Assembly (NCBI GenBank): GCA_018399375.1
Contig: JAGYOV010000043.1
Location: 1-7,509 of the forward strand
Reading direction: 5' to 3'
DNA from: Dehalococcoidia bacterium
Lineage (GTDB): Bacteria; Chloroflexota; Dehalococcoidia; GIF9; AB-539-J10
DNA length: 7,509 nucleotides
A program made the translations under genes and the position numbers. The first letter of the stretch is position 1. The number at the start of each line of letters is the position of its first letter. Below are positions 6,369-7,509 of this stretch, in pieces. The notes under the pieces are model-generated. The model made no database searches and was not told the origin of the DNA. It was given only the letters and a program-made list of their open reading frames with translations.

Positions 6369-6770
6369 ATGATAAAACAGATTAGCCATCTTGGGCTTGC
6401 GGTAAAGAACCTGGAAGAAACCATGGATTTCTATCGCTCAATTTTGGGGCTTGAGCCCGCTGATCCAATTATTGGAGGGAATGAAGGTGATCTCAGGGTT
6501 AGTTTGGTAAAAGTTGGCGACGCTACGCTGGAGCTAATACAGCCTCTGAATGAGAACAGCGTAATGGCCAAGTTCCTGGAAAAGCGAGGGGAGGGAATAC
6601 ATCACGTTTGTTTTGAAGTAGATGATATTGACGCCGATCTGGAGAGGATGAAATCCAAGGGACTGGAATCCATTGGAACTCCGAAGCCGGGAGCAGAAGG
6701 TATGAGCGTCTTTCTCCATCCCAAGGGAACGAAAGGTGTTCTCATGGAGCTGGTACAAAAGAGCGAGTGA
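6369..6770 (+). CDS. mce: Methylmalonyl-CoA epimerase-like VOC-superfamily protein
   Basis: This 133-residue protein has two beta-alpha-beta-beta-beta modules of the vicinal oxygen chelate fold. Such epimerases invert the alpha carbon of a malonyl-type CoA thioester so that the mutase can use it. Likely metal ligands are His7 (ISHLGLAV), Glu55 (TLELIQPL; the Propionibacterium enzyme has Gln here), a His of the GEGIHHV pair (78/79) and Glu127 (GVLMELVQ). Length is normal for the family. The ATG at 6369 has GGAGG at 6358-6362 with a 6-nt spacer, and the gene begins 39 nt after the mutase. Its presence supports an alpha-carboxylated acyl-CoA as the mutase substrate or product. If the mutase handles a substituted malonyl-CoA, this enzyme would act on that compound. 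A generic VOC dioxygenase annotation is less likely given the context. Confidence 0.87.
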   Translation: MIKQISHLGLAVKNLEETMDFYRSILGLEPADPIIGGNEGDLRVSLVKVGDATLELIQPLNENSVMAKFLEKRGEGIHHVCFEVDDIDADLERMKSKGLESIGTPKPGAEGMSVFLHPKGTKGVLMELVQKSE

Positions 6771-6806
6771 AAACAATGAAATAGGACTTATGCTGGAGGT
6801 ACAAGA

Positions 6807-7509
6807 ATGGATTTTGAATTGACTGAAGAACAGGTTATGTTCCGCGACATGGCCAAGAAATTTGCCGAGCAGGAAATACTGCCCACTTTGATACAGAATG
6901 AAAGAGAAGAGAAATTCGATATCGGACTGATAAAAAAGATGGGGCAATCCGGATTGCTGGCGCCTCATCTCCCCCAGGAATATGGGGGGTTGGGGCTTGA
7001 CTACATTACAGCATGCGTTATTTGGGAGCAGCTGTGCTATGCCAGTATGGCGGTAACGCAGGCGGCAACCAGTGGTCCTATTCAACCGGGGACCAATTTG
7101 CTGGATGCTGGAAGTGAAGAGCAAAAGAAGAAGTGGTTGCCTGGTGTATGCACCGGCGATACTATCTTTGCGGGAGCCGTGGTTGAGCCCAATGCCGGTA
7201 GCGACTCTACCAGAATTGAAACCATGGCCGTGCGCGATGGTAACAATTGGGTTCTCAACGGCAATAAGATCTTCATCACCAATGGATATGAAGCTGATCT
7301 TGTGCTGGTTGTGGCGCAGACGGACAAGAGCAAGGGGGCTAAAGGGCTTGCATCCTTTCTGGTAGAAAAGGGGACACCCGGATATAGTTCAAATATGCAG
7401 TTAGGGCGGATTAGTTGGAGAGGAGGGAGCGAAGGTACAATGAGATTCAACGACTGCGTGATTCCCCTTGAGAATCAGGTTTCCGATGCGGGAAGGGGGT
7501 TAAGAGATG
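6807..7509 (+). CDS. Acyl-CoA dehydrogenase, N-terminal 234 residues (runs off the window)
   Basis: The frame is open from the ATG at 6807 to the right edge with no stop. The protein is an FAD-dependent acyl-CoA dehydrogenase, which introduces an alpha,beta double bond into an acyl-CoA and passes electrons to ETF. The N-terminal helical domain starts MDFELTEEQ and includes PQEYGGLGLDY (56-66). The middle beta domain has SEEQKKKWLP (103-112), VVEPNAGSDS (125-134; LTEP-x-AGSD in most relatives) and NGNKIFITNG (151-160), which line the FAD and acyl pocket. It continues through FNDCVIP (214-220). The C-terminal helical domain with the catalytic Glu lies outside the window, so substrate class and activity cannot be judged. 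GGAGG at 6795-6799 precedes the start by 7 nt, and the gap to the epimerase gene is 36 nt, so it belongs to the same operon. It would oxidise the acyl-CoA after rearrangement, by inference. Confidence 0.93.
   Translation, partial: MDFELTEEQVMFRDMAKKFAEQEILPTLIQNEREEKFDIGLIKKMGQSGLLAPHLPQEYGGLGLDYITACVIWEQLCYASMAVTQAATSGPIQPGTNLLDAGSEEQKKKWLPGVCTGDTIFAGAVVEPNAGSDSTRIETMAVRDGNNWVLNGNKIFITNGYEADLVLVVAQTDKSKGAKGLASFLVEKGTPGYSSNMQLGRISWRGGSEGTMRFNDCVIPLENQVSDAGRGLRD

Noticed and set aside
6534..7124. 196-codon open frame on the minus strand
   Set aside because: It runs antisense across the end of the epimerase gene and the start of the acyl-CoA dehydrogenase gene, both well supported by family motifs. 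Its translation shows no domain.

Overview
The window is a bacterial-type operon, all on the + strand, built around a coenzyme-B12-dependent acyl-CoA mutase and the enzymes that would feed it and process its product. Seven adjacent genes are packed with small gaps or overlaps (96 nt, -4, -1, 18, 39 and 36 nt). Most have a clear GGAGG-type ribosome binding site. Base composition is moderate, slightly AT-rich. B12 chemistry, CoA chemistry and a decayed polyferredoxin fit an anaerobic fatty-acid or dicarboxylic-acid degrader, such as the Chloroflexota/Dehalococcoidia, Desulfobacterota or syntrophic Firmicutes. The sequence alone does not fix the lineage.

Layout. Positions 1-529 hold no intact gene. 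A strongly decayed four-cluster [4Fe-4S] polyferredoxin can be read in one frame from about 70 to 454. It keeps the exact spacing of all 16 cysteine positions, but ten of them are replaced and the frame has internal stops. A weak promoter candidate and the operon leader follow. The operon then encodes: a B12-binding small mutase subunit (530-925); ATP-grasp beta and alpha subunits of a succinyl-CoA-ligase-like enzyme (1022-2173 and 2170-3057); an acetyl-CoA hydrolase/CoA-transferase family protein (3057-4562); the large catalytic mutase subunit (4581-6329); a methylmalonyl-CoA-epimerase-like VOC protein (6369-6770); and the N-terminal 234 residues of an acyl-CoA dehydrogenase running off the right edge (from 6807).

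How they may work together. A routine reading is a methylmalonyl-CoA/succinyl-CoA module. Several proteins depart from the canonical enzymes exactly where the substrate is handled. The mutase keeps the Tyr/Arg pair that grips the substrate carboxylate in methylmalonyl-CoA mutase. It has lost the TQSLHTN motif, the Tyr of GYH and the usual CoA-entry segment, and it carries a glycine-rich insertion. The ligase has altered GGI-x-RCD and RLEG-type loops and a Ser in place of the active-site-proximal Cys. The CoA-transferase homologue has Ala where the family has its catalytic Glu. My inference is a paralogous pathway for a substituted dicarboxylate (substituted succinyl-CoA <-> substituted malonyl-CoA), with the epimerase and acyl-CoA dehydrogenase downstream. 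The actual substrate cannot be read from sequence.
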